Positions 47,106 to 54,052 of a stretch of DNA of 64,000 bases are shown here, piece by piece; position 1 is the stretch's first letter; every line of letters begins with the position of its first letter. Source of the DNA: an uncultured Thiohalocapsa sp. (GTDB lineage: Bacteria > Pseudomonadota > Gammaproteobacteria > Chromatiales > Chromatiaceae); contig NZ_CAJXYK010000005.1 of NCBI RefSeq assembly GCF_913063425.1, positions 1 through 64,000 on the forward strand, written 5' to 3'. The notes under the pieces were generated by a model, which saw nothing but the letters and a program-made list of their open reading frames with translations, was not told the origin of the DNA and did not search any database. Position numbers and translations under genes: made by a program.

Positions 47106-47918
47106 CTACGCTTTCGATGATATGGATCTGAGGCCAACAATCACGCCCGCTATCACGCCCGGCAATGAAACCACGAATGACGCTGCTGCGATCATCGCCC
47201 AGTCCCGTCCCAGATTGGTCGTGAAAGTTGCAATCTGCACCACGGCGGGGAACGACTGCCGCGAACCAAGCGAAAACGGAACCAGAAAGTTCCCCCAAGC
47301 CAGCGCCCAGGCCAATACGAATACCACCACGAGTTCGACACTGACATAGCGCCCGGTCCTGCGGATGCAATCCAGCAGGATCGTACCGTCCGTTGCGCAG
47401 AGTTGCTGCATATTGCGGATGCGCGGCGTCGCGAGCATGTAGCAGGCCCAGGCGGCGACTGGTAGAGTCCCAATGAACAGAAAAGTACAGATCAGCAGCC
47501 ATTCCGGCAGGCGTATCGGCATGTTATGGAGCAGGACCAGACCGGGCATGAGTAGGTAGGTCTGCGGCAGGAGAACTAGCGTAAGCAGAACGAAGGCGAG
47601 CCCGACGCCGTTTTTCCGTGGCCAATGCGCCGTCCAGACCGCGAACGAGAATGCGATGACGGTACTCAGCGCCGCGACCAGTGTTGCGTAGAGCACGCCG
47701 CGGCCAACGCTCCGGCGGAAGTCCATGGCTCGCTGGCCGTCGTCGAACAGTAGGCGGCGAAACCCTTCCCAATCCACGCTGCCGGAGAGCGCTTGGCCGA
47801 GATCGATACCCGAGGAGCGCGCTCCTACCCAGAGCATCAACGCTGGGACGAGCAGACAGAGCGCCGCGTAAACACTCAGCGCGAAAGCCCGGGCGGTGCG
47901 ACGGCCGTCAGTCGTCAT
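47106..47918 (-). CDS. ABC transporter permease (MalG-like)
   Basis: A 270-aa inner-membrane protein with six predicted helices and the binding-protein-dependent permease layout. The cytoplasmic EAA-like loop is at AWACYMLATPRIRNMQQLCATDGTILLDCIRRTGRYVSVEL, somewhat degenerate. The preceding segment LLPQTYLLMPGLVLLHNMPIRL resembles the MalG group. It overlaps the other permease gene by 11 bases. Together they should form the membrane channel of a MalFGK-type importer with the downstream ATPase. Confidence 0.82.
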   Translation of the reverse strand: MTTDGRRTARAFALSVYAALCLLVPALMLWVGARSSGIDLGQALSGSVDWEGFRRLLFDDGQRAMDFRRSVGRGVLYATLVAALSTVIAFSFAVWTAHWPRKNGVGLAFVLLTLVLLPQTYLLMPGLVLLHNMPIRLPEWLLICTFLFIGTLPVAAWACYMLATPRIRNMQQLCATDGTILLDCIRRTGRYVSVELVVVFVLAWALAWGNFLVPFSLGSRQSFPAVVQIATFTTNLGRDWAMIAAASFVVSLPGVIAGVIVGLRSISSKA

Positions 47919-48771
47919 CGCGCAGCATTTCCTGTGCCTTTGACTTGATCATCAGCACGATGCCGAGGACGAGGGGGAGGACGAAGAGCGCCTCCAGTGC
48001 CGCCTGATCCAACCGTGCGAACTCGAAGATCTGGCGGTGGTTCCAGGGCGACCAGAGCTCGGCAACGAAGCCGGCGCCGCCGGCGGTGAGCTCCATGGCC
48101 AACTCGTGCTGGCGAAAACCAATGAGAAAGCTGAGGCTTGCGACCAGCAGCAGTTCACCACGCATGTACGGGAGATAGGCTAGGCGGACAGCTCGCCCGA
48201 AGGAACGGAAGTCCAGCAGAATCTGCGCTTGCTGCCCAGCCGGGATACTCGCGAGGCTGGCATCTGCAACCACCGTCATGACCGGCAGCCACTTCAGCGC
48301 CGCCACCATGATGACCGCCAACAGCGCCGACGGGCGATCGATCAGCAATGTGCTCGGCAATGCCTGACCTAACAATCCGACGGACGGGTCTAAGACCATG
48401 CGGGCGGCGACGCCGAACGCGAAGTCCGGTATCAGCAAAGGGATGGCGCTCAGGGCATAGATGAAAGGGCTGCCGGTCAGCGCCAGATGTTTGAACAACA
48501 GTGCGATCGCGGCACTGCCGCCGGTCAGCACGAGTGTCAACCCGCCAGCCACCCACAGCGAGTTGGCCAGCGCCTGCATGTGACGAGGGTCGCTCCAAGG
48601 CATCACAAGCGGACTGGCGCTTGTCGACGGTGCCCAGGGCACAAGCGTATAGAGCACAAAGAGGAGCGGTCCGGCTGCTCCAAGTACGGCCAATAACACG
48701 CCAACGACGGAGACAGTCCTCACCAAGCGTGCCGGACCGCCGAATAATTCCTGAAGCGTAGCCAGCCCCAT
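47908..48771 (-). CDS. ABC transporter permease (MalF-like)
   Basis: A 287-aa inner-membrane protein with six hydrophobic segments. The EAA-like loop reads VVADASLASIPAGQQAQILLDFRSFGRAVRLAYLPYMRGELL, where the usual glycine spacing is only partly kept. It lies between the substrate-binding lipoprotein and the second permease. The divergence of both EAA loops suggests a specialised transporter family and not a common sugar importer. Confidence 0.8.
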   Translation of the reverse strand: MGLATLQELFGGPARLVRTVSVVGVLLAVLGAAGPLLFVLYTLVPWAPSTSASPLVMPWSDPRHMQALANSLWVAGGLTLVLTGGSAAIALLFKHLALTGSPFIYALSAIPLLIPDFAFGVAARMVLDPSVGLLGQALPSTLLIDRPSALLAVIMVAALKWLPVMTVVADASLASIPAGQQAQILLDFRSFGRAVRLAYLPYMRGELLLVASLSFLIGFRQHELAMELTAGGAGFVAELWSPWNHRQIFEFARLDQAALEALFVLPLVLGIVLMIKSKAQEMLRDDD

Positions 48772-48842
48772 CCCCGATGGCCTCTCGCCCCCTTGATCGA
48801 ACAGGCGCCTCTGGTACGAACCAGTGGTTCAGTGCGCTTGCG

Positions 48843-50162
48843 TCAATTGGCCGCGCGGGACTCGAGCCACGCCCGCACTTCAGCCGTGGCAGCGGCGGCG
48901 GCCTTGTCGCCTTTCATGACGGCCGTGAGCTCGCGCGACAACACATCCTGCAACTCCGGCCAGAAGGCCACACGTGCCCGATAGATCGAATCCTCGATAA
49001 GCTGCTCGTACATAGCGAGATACGGAAACTGCTCGAGCACGTCGGGATTGCGTACCTCACTCTTCCGGACGGGCGATCCGCCGCCAGCGACGACTCGTGC
49101 GTGCACATCCTTGCTGGCGGCCCATAGGACAAAGGCACTCGCCTGGTCGGGCATGTCGCTGTCAGCGGACAGCAGCAAACCGTATCCACCCATGTCCGGG
49201 GATGCCTTTCCGGACGCTCCGATGGGCGGATAGGCGAACGCGAGCGGTCCCGCCGTCTGGCATTCTTCTGCCAGAAGGTTGGCGGCCAACTCCACGTTCG
49301 ACGTCGCATCCATCGCCGTGCGCCCGGAGCACATGGCGGCCGTTTCTTCCTCGTGGCCCCAGGTGAGGGCTCCTTTCGGCGCCGCATCGTCGTACAACTG
49401 CGCGTAGTAGGCCATCGCGGCCGCCGCAGGCGCATCGAAGGCGGGGAGGCCGGTGGCGCGGGCTTCGTCATCGGTGACGAAACCGAACAACACGCTGTAC
49501 CATTCGTAGATGAGCCAAGCCCCGGCGCGCGCCTGAAGGGACGAGCCGTACGCATCGACGCCGGCGGCGGAGAGGTCTTCCTGTACAGCTTGCGCAACTT
49601 GAAGGTACTGATCCCAGGTCCAGGTCGACTCAGGCGTTTCGCCCGGCAAGTCAAGGCCGAGCTTGTCAACCACGGCTTGGATCATGGTGGGGCGATAGGT
49701 CATCATGTGCGTATTGCTCATGAAGGGCATGCCATAACGCGTGCCGCCTTTGGGGTAGTGCCCGAGATAATCGTCCAGCGCCGGCAACAAGTCCTCGAAG
49801 TCATATTCGCCGGGGAGCCAGGCGGTTTCATCGACTTCCTGCAAATACCCGCGTTCGGCAAAGGACGGGATCCAGATGCAATCGGCCATCACAACATCGT
49901 AAGTGCCGCTTCTGGCGTAGAATTGCTGCTCGACTTTGGTTTTGAGGTCGGCGTACGGCAGGACGTCGTACTCGACCTTGACACCCGTCTCCTCCTCGAA
50001 TTCCGGAATCAGCTCGATCAGTGCGTCACTCGACGGAGCTTGAAAAAGTGCGACGGAGAGCGTGTTCCTGTCGCCTTCGCCGCAGGCGACTAGAGCCCCC
50101 GCAAGGCCGATCACAACAAGTACGCGTCGCAGCGCTATGACGGCGCGAGCTTGGTTTATCAC
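48843..50162 (-). CDS. ABC substrate-binding lipoprotein
   Basis: A 439-aa extracellular solute-binding protein of the MalE/UgpB group. I chose the GTG at 50162, which has a GGAGGA site upstream and gives a proper lipoprotein signal: basic RR, hydrophobic VLVVIGLAGA and lipobox LVAC with C27. The mature part shows the usual pattern EFEEETGVKVEYDVLPYADLKTKVEQQFYARSGTYDVVMADC and WTWDQYLQVAQAVQED. It heads the seven-gene operon. The ligand is probably a sugar or a small polyol-like compound judging by family, but the pocket cannot be read from sequence. Confidence 0.85.
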   Translation of the reverse strand: MINQARAVIALRRVLVVIGLAGALVACGEGDRNTLSVALFQAPSSDALIELIPEFEEETGVKVEYDVLPYADLKTKVEQQFYARSGTYDVVMADCIWIPSFAERGYLQEVDETAWLPGEYDFEDLLPALDDYLGHYPKGGTRYGMPFMSNTHMMTYRPTMIQAVVDKLGLDLPGETPESTWTWDQYLQVAQAVQEDLSAAGVDAYGSSLQARAGAWLIYEWYSVLFGFVTDDEARATGLPAFDAPAAAAMAYYAQLYDDAAPKGALTWGHEEETAAMCSGRTAMDATSNVELAANLLAEECQTAGPLAFAYPPIGASGKASPDMGGYGLLLSADSDMPDQASAFVLWAASKDVHARVVAGGGSPVRKSEVRNPDVLEQFPYLAMYEQLIEDSIYRARVAFWPELQDVLSRELTAVMKGDKAAAAATAEVRAWLESRAAN

Positions 50163-50523
50163 TGGCTTGATCTCCTCCGAATCGTGAAACAACGCGTAGC
50201 TGGCGCGGCGCAAGGAATGCCTGGTCGGACTGGCTGGCGGCGGTAGGCCGGTCGGCAGGGCCAAGGCAAATCTGAGCGGAGCGTCAGGGACCGGCCTAGG
50301 TTACGGCAACCTGACTCCTTGTTGGCCCAGCGCAAGCCAAGTGTACCGCAGCAGCGTGCTCGTCGCCCCGGGCGTTGCCTGCCCGACGGAGAAATCCTGA
50401 GGGGGAGAGCTGTGATCCGGCCACCTCCCGGCCACCTCAAGGAAGGGAAGGCCGGCCAAGGTCGCCCTGGCATGGCGCGCCTGGGGCCTTATGCCTGGTG
50501 CGAAAACCCTACCTGGGATGCTT
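50163..50523. other. Upstream region of the ABC operon
   Basis: 361 bases with no recognised gene. It should contain the operon promoter, which I cannot place. At 50473-50482 it carries tggcgcgcct, identical to the last ten bases (plus-strand view) of tRNA-Arg at 11558 and to 40971-40980 on the other side of the operon. Confidence 0.4.
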
Positions 50524-50598
50524 GTGGCCACGACGCAGTACCAGCAGCGCCGCGTGACCGACGAGCGCCAGTCGTACCTGCGGGTGCGCTACAGCAGC
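50524..50598 (+). pseudogene. Short fragment of a GNAT-nitrilase gene
   Basis: Codons for VATTQYQQRRV, matching residues 250-260 of the intact protein at 38.5 kb, run in frame directly into TDERQSYLRVRYSS, matching residues 426-439. The 165 intervening residues are gone. Nothing else of the gene is recognisable on either side. Confidence 0.8.
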
Positions 50599-51111
50599 CC
50601 CGACCCGAAACGCGCCGCAACTGACCGTGGTTACATTGGATCTACCGGATCAGAATCTGCAACGCCTGGAGGTTGTCGCCCGGCGCCGGGGGATTGGTCC
50701 CGTCGCGGTTTCGGGGTGGTCATCGCAGGTTTGACGCCGCGTGCCCGGTGCTGAGCCGGGCACACAGCGGGCCGGCTGGAAGCCGGCGCCCCCAGGTGGG
50801 ACCGGCCCGGCTTTGGGCGGTCGTGCGTGGTGGTTACAGCCCGCGGCTCAATCGGGGTCGGGCTTGGCTGGGCGCGCTGCGCGCCGCGATGGCGACGGCC
50901 CGTAAGCGTCACTGGATGCGGATGAGCGCGTTGTGGCGAGACACAAAAAAGGGTCCGCGGAGCGGACCCTTGGAATGGGGTCTCGGGCCTGAGGCATCCG
51001 TCAGCGCTTGGCTGTCGCACCCGCGCCTCGTCATGGGCGCCCCGTCAATGAGCGCCCGCGCCTGATCAGCGGCGCCTGATCACCGGCGCCCGATCACCAG
51101 CCACCGGGCGC
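50599..51111. other. Intergenic region at the 3' end of the carboxysome operon
   Basis: 513 bases without a supported gene. It contains the operon terminator at 50945-50971 and, at about 51058-51100, a short degenerate repeat of cctgatcaccggcgc. Open frames here have no family resemblance. Confidence 0.5.
50945..50971 (-). terminator. Rho-independent terminator of the carboxysome operon
   Basis: On the minus strand, AAGGGTCCGC and GCGGACCCTT form a perfect ten-base stem with a three-base loop, followed by further T residues (six in a row counting the stem end). It lies about 140 bases after the last gene of the leftward carboxysome operon. Confidence 0.85.
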
Positions 51112-51297
51112 TCAGTCCGGCCAGATACGCGGGAAGCGCTGGTAGCTGTCGTCGCGCTCAGGGGCAAGGGCGGGACCGGCGGGAGTGCCGGGCTTGGCGG
51201 CGCTGCGCCGGCGGCCGCTCATGCCGCTCCGGCGGGTGCTGGTGCTGGTGCTGCCGGCGGTGGACCCGCTGGCGGGGGTGGCCTTTTCTTCGCTCAT
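51112..51297 (-). CDS. Small disordered carboxysome-operon protein, possible McdB
   Basis: A 61-aa protein, Ser/Thr/Arg/Pro-rich and probably disordered (STSTRRSGMSGRRRSAAKPG), ending DDSYQRFPRIWPD with Trp59 third from the end. Alpha-carboxysome McdB proteins are short, disordered, encoded at the end of cso operons and carry an invariant C-terminal tryptophan needed to bind the carboxysome. Those features fit. Against it, no ParA-like mcdA gene is next to it or anywhere in the window. The arginine-rich SGMSGRRRSAAKPG also faintly recalls the RuBisCO-binding motif of CsoS2. It is the last gene of the operon, 47 bases after acRAF. Confidence 0.5.
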   Translation of the reverse strand: MSEEKATPASGSTAGSTSTSTRRSGMSGRRRSAAKPGTPAGPALAPERDDSYQRFPRIWPD

Positions 51298-51344
51298 GGG
51301 ACTGGATCCTCTTGTCGATCAGCCGAGTCGGCCGGCCTGGTCGG

Positions 51345-51653
51345 TCAGCCTTTGGCAAAACCATCCACGCGCTCGGCGAAGGCTTCCGCCGCGGCGCTGA
51401 TCTCACCACTGTCTTCATCCGCGAACAGGGTGAGGTTCACATAGGTCCGCCCGAAGCTCTGGTTCGGGTAGATGCCGGTCTGCTCCGAGAGGTCCGCCAC
51501 CTGGTCCAGGAAGTCCCGCAGGCTGTCGTAGTCCGGGAACTCCAGGCGGCGCTCCAGGCGCAGCGGGCGCTGGCGCCGGCGCCAGCCGTGGGGCGGTGTC
51601 GGCGGACCGTCCGCGGGGGTTGGGCCCCCGCCGTCAGAAGTAGGCCCGGTCAT
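51345..51653 (-). CDS. acRAF, alpha-carboxysome RuBisCO assembly factor (pterin dehydratase-like)
   Basis: A 102-aa protein of the pterin-4a-carbinolamine dehydratase fold: LERRLEFPDYDSLRDFLDQVADLSEQTGIYPNQSFGRTYVNLTLFADE. Copies encoded in cso operons act as RuBisCO assembly chaperones, not as pterin enzymes, and the catalytic His-His motif of true dehydratases is not visible here. The first 25 residues are a Pro/Gly-rich tail. Its ATG lies 20 bases inside the bacterioferritin-like gene, so translation is coupled. Confidence 0.8.
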   Translation of the reverse strand: MTGPTSDGGGPTPADGPPTPPHGWRRRQRPLRLERRLEFPDYDSLRDFLDQVADLSEQTGIYPNQSFGRTYVNLTLFADEDSGEISAAAEAFAERVDGFAKG

Positions 51654-52110
51654 CGCGACCTCCGTCGGGTGCAACACCGAGTGACTTGAGCCACGCGTCG
51701 ATCTCGCCGGCGTGGTGCTGCTCCTCGCGCAGCAGGCCCTCGAAGAAGGCGGCGTTCTCGACATCGCCGATGCGCCGGCAGAACTCGGTGGCCTCATGGT
51801 AGAGGGCGACGATCTCGGCTTCCAGGGCCTGATCCTGCAGCAGCAGGTCCACCAGGTTCCGCGCCACCCCCGCCGGGCGCAGCTGCGAGGCGTTGGGGGC
51901 GACGCCGAGCCCCAGCATGCGCTTCACCAGCCGCTCGGCGTGCTGGAGCTCCTCGACCACCTCCCGGCGCAGGCGGTCCGCTGCGTCCTTGAGCCCCCAG
52001 GCGTCGGCGAGCCCGGCCTGGGTCATGTACTGCTGCACGGCAGAGTACTCCAGACTCAAGGCCCGGCCGAGGTAGCCGAGGGTGCGGGGGTGGATGGTGG
52101 CGGTGCGCAT
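51634..52110 (-). CDS. Bacterioferritin-like carboxysome-associated protein
   Basis: A 158-aa four-helix protein with ferritin-type metal ligands: LEYSAVQQY (E20 region), EELQHAERL (ExxH), ALEAEIVALYHEA and REEQHHAGEID. Genes of this family sit after csoS1 in many alpha-carboxysome operons. The protein probably binds iron; its role for the carboxysome is unsettled. It follows the last csoS1 by 100 bases and overlaps acRAF. Confidence 0.85.
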   Translation of the reverse strand: MRTATIHPRTLGYLGRALSLEYSAVQQYMTQAGLADAWGLKDAADRLRREVVEELQHAERLVKRMLGLGVAPNASQLRPAGVARNLVDLLLQDQALEAEIVALYHEATEFCRRIGDVENAAFFEGLLREEQHHAGEIDAWLKSLGVAPDGGRDDRAYF

Positions 52111-52210
52111 AGCGGGCTTTGCGAGTATCGCGTGCCGAGGCGCGAGGCGCAGCGTCGGGGCCGCCTCGCGACGCCTTTCTCGTGACTCGTTACTCGTCCC
52201 TCGTCACTCC

Positions 52211-52516
52211 TCAGTCAGGCGTGTTCTCGCCCTTCGGCAGCACCGGCTCCACCTCGCGGTGCGGGCGGGCGATGATGTGCGCGGCCACGAGACCGTCGCC
52301 GACGCGCTCACAGGCGTCAGCACCCGCACGCACCGCGGCGTTGACGGCGCCGGTCTCGCCGCGCACCAGCACGGTCACATAGCCGCCGCCGACGAACTCG
52401 CGGCCGATGAGGCGCACTTCCGCTGCCTTGGTCATGGCGTCCGCCGCCTCGATGGCCGGCACCAGGCCGCGGGTTTCGATCATGCCGAGGGCGATGCCCA
52501 TGGTCTCGTTTGCCAT
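52211..52516 (-). CDS. csoS1: CsoS1, carboxysome shell hexamer protein (third copy)
   Basis: A 101-aa BMC-H protein: [29 protein letters not shown], the pore-region segment [24 protein letters not shown] and the C-terminal [12 protein letters not shown]. Six copies form a flat hexamer that tiles the shell facets, with a small charged pore for bicarbonate. By position it corresponds to CsoS1B, but it lacks a long C-terminal extension. It is almost identical to the copy upstream over the first 94 residues. Confidence 0.96.
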   Translation of the reverse strand: MANETMGIALGMIETRGLVPAIEAADAMTKAAEVRLIGREFVGGGYVTVLVRGETGAVNAAVRAGADACERVGDGLVAAHIIARPHREVEPVLPKGENTPD

Positions 52517-52543
52517 TAGTCTGCTCTCCGTTGGGTTTGTGCG

Positions 52544-52562
52544 CCGGGCGTCAGCGGCCCGG
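52544..52562 (-). promoter_or_regulatory. Stem-loop between csoS1 genes
   Basis: CCGGGC and GCCCGG separated by seven bases, in the 145-base spacer between the second and third csoS1 genes. There is no T-run, so it is more likely an RNA-processing or stabilising hairpin than a terminator. Confidence 0.4.
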
Positions 52563-52661
52563 TTCGCGTGTTCTTGAAGCTTGTGTCGACCGCGGGCATC
52601 AAAGCCGCGTTACGGGCTCGCGTGCGTCGCCCCGGGGCGGCGGCTGCCGCCCGGTCGGCGG

Positions 52662-52964
52662 TTACTCGCCGCTGCCGCCCTTGGGCAGCACCGGCTCCAC
52701 CTCGCGATGCGGGCGAGCGATGATGTGCGCGGCCACCAGGCCGTCGCCGACGCGCTCGCAGGCGTCGGCGCCGGCACGCACCGCGGCGTTGACGGCGCCG
52801 GTCTCGCCGCGCACCAGCACGGTCACATAACCGCCGCCGACGAACTCACGACCGATGAGGCGCACCTCGGCCGCCTTGGTCATGGCGTCCGCCGCCTCGA
52901 TGGCCGGCACCAGGCCGCGGGTCTCGATCATTCCGAGGGCAATGCCCATGGTCTCGCTCGCCAT
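52662..52964 (-). CDS. csoS1: CsoS1, carboxysome shell hexamer protein (second copy)
   Basis: A 100-aa BMC-H protein differing from the third copy essentially only in its last residues (LPKGGSGE versus LPKGENTPD) and one start residue. It has the same fold and pore segment. By position it corresponds to CsoS1A. Near-identity of the two genes at DNA level indicates recent duplication or gene conversion. Confidence 0.96.
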   Translation of the reverse strand: MASETMGIALGMIETRGLVPAIEAADAMTKAAEVRLIGREFVGGGYVTVLVRGETGAVNAAVRAGADACERVGDGLVAAHIIARPHREVEPVLPKGGSGE

Positions 52965-53010
52965 TGTCTGTCTCCGTCTGTGTCAGCTCGTTAAACCTGC
53001 CTAGCGGGTT

Positions 53011-53034
53011 CCCGGCGGCCGTCGGCCGGCCGGG
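53011..53034 (-). promoter_or_regulatory. Strong stem-loop between csoS1 genes
   Basis: CCCGGC-G-GCCG and its complement around a very short loop (cccggcggccgtcggccggc then cggg) make a long GC-only hairpin in the 91-base spacer between the first and second csoS1 genes. Without a T-run it may set transcript levels by processing or stabilisation. Confidence 0.4.
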
Positions 53035-53055
53035 AGGGATTCTGTTGTTGTCGGC

Positions 53056-53379
53056 TCAGCGCCCCGGCCGTCCGGGTGCGAAGGACGTGCCCGTGCCGGC
53101 CAGGAGCGGCTCCAGCTCCGAGTGCGGGCGGGCGATGATGTGCGCGGCCACCAGGCCGTCGCCGACGCGCTCGCAGGCGTCGGCGCCGGCGCGCACCGCG
53201 GCGTTGACGGCGCCGGTCTCGCCGCGCACCCGCACGGTCACATAGCCGCCGCCGACCCATTCGCGGCCGGTGAGGGTGACCTCCGCCGCCTTGGTCATGG
53301 CGTCTGCCGCCTCGATGGCGGGCACGAGACCGCGGGTCTCGATCATGCCCAGTGCAATACCGAACGGCCGCTCGGCCAT
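53056..53379 (-). CDS. csoS1: CsoS1, carboxysome shell hexamer protein (first copy)
   Basis: A 107-aa BMC-H protein: [57 protein letters not shown]. It is the most diverged of the three copies (EWVGG for EFVGG, RVRG for LVRG) and has a longer C-terminus ending AGTGTSFAPGRPGR. By position it corresponds to CsoS1C. It starts 53 bases after csoS4B. Confidence 0.95.
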   Translation of the reverse strand: MAERPFGIALGMIETRGLVPAIEAADAMTKAAEVTLTGREWVGGGYVTVRVRGETGAVNAAVRAGADACERVGDGLVAAHIIARPHSELEPLLAGTGTSFAPGRPGR

Positions 53380-53432
53380 GTGCTTACCCTCAAAAGCGGC
53401 CCTTGCTCGGGCCTGGTCTGACGCCGGCGCCC

Positions 53433-53774
53433 TCAGGCCGCCTGCGCCCGGTTACCGTTGTTCTGCGCCGTCGTGGCGGAGGCGCTCGTGTTGTTGCTCG
53501 CGGTGGCCGGCTGCGGCTTGGCCACCGTCTCAGGCCCCCAGTTGTCGATGATTCCGCCGATGGTGAGGTCGGTCAGGATCTCGGCGTTGCCCATGGCGTA
53601 GCGCGCCGCGGAGCCGCTCGCCGTGAACACCCAGTTGCCGGGGCGCGTGCCCACGGGGTCTGTGGCCACCAGCAGCTTGCCCTTGCGGTCCTGCAGGATG
53701 CGCAGGGCGCAGTGCTCAAGCCCGGCCACGCGCTGGGTACAGTAGAGCGTGCCCACCACCTGGTTGATCTCCAT
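53433..53774 (-). CDS. csoS4B: CsoS4B, carboxysome shell vertex pentamer protein
   Basis: A 113-aa BMC-P protein: MEINQVVGTLYCTQRVAGLEHCALRILQD, LVATDPVGTRPGNWVFTASGSAARYAMG and DLTIGGIIDNW. Pentamers cap the twelve shell vertices. Compared with CsoS4A it has an additional disordered C-terminal tail of about 30 residues rich in Ala, Thr and Asn. The gene starts 13 bases after csoS4A. Confidence 0.95.
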   Translation of the reverse strand: MEINQVVGTLYCTQRVAGLEHCALRILQDRKGKLLVATDPVGTRPGNWVFTASGSAARYAMGNAEILTDLTIGGIIDNWGPETVAKPQPATASNNTSASATTAQNNGNRAQAA

Positions 53775-53787
53775 CCGCGCCGCCTCC

Positions 53788-54042
53788 TCAGGTCTCTTCC
53801 GGCGGCGGCCAGTCGTCGATGATGCCGACGATGGTCAGGTCGCTCGGATACGCCTTGCTGCCGGCGGCCTCGCGGGCGGCGGAGCTGCCGACGCAGATGA
53901 CCCAGTCGTCCGGCTTGCAGCCGATGGCGTCCACCGCCACCAGCTGGCTGCTGCCGTCCTGCACCACCTGCAGGTGCTTGTGCTCGAACTCCGGGATGCG
54001 GTAGGTCGAGACCAGCGGCTTGACGACACGACAGATCTTCAT
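53788..54042 (-). CDS. csoS4A: CsoS4A, carboxysome shell vertex pentamer protein
   Basis: An 84-aa BMC-P protein: MKICRVVKPLVSTYRIPEFEHKHLQVVQDG, VAVDAIGCKPDDWVICVGSSAAREAAG and DLTIVGIIDDWPPPEE. It matches the normal family length. Upstream open codons are shadows of csoS3; the ATG with a GAGGGTGCAGCC leader fits. It begins ten bases after csoS3. Confidence 0.96.
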   Translation of the reverse strand: MKICRVVKPLVSTYRIPEFEHKHLQVVQDGSSQLVAVDAIGCKPDDWVICVGSSAAREAAGSKAYPSDLTIVGIIDDWPPPEET

Positions 54043-54052
54043 GGCTGCACCC

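Noticed and set aside
50673-51065. 130-codon plus-strand frame in the region after the carboxysome operon
   Set aside because: It runs through the terminator hairpin and has no recognisable sequence.
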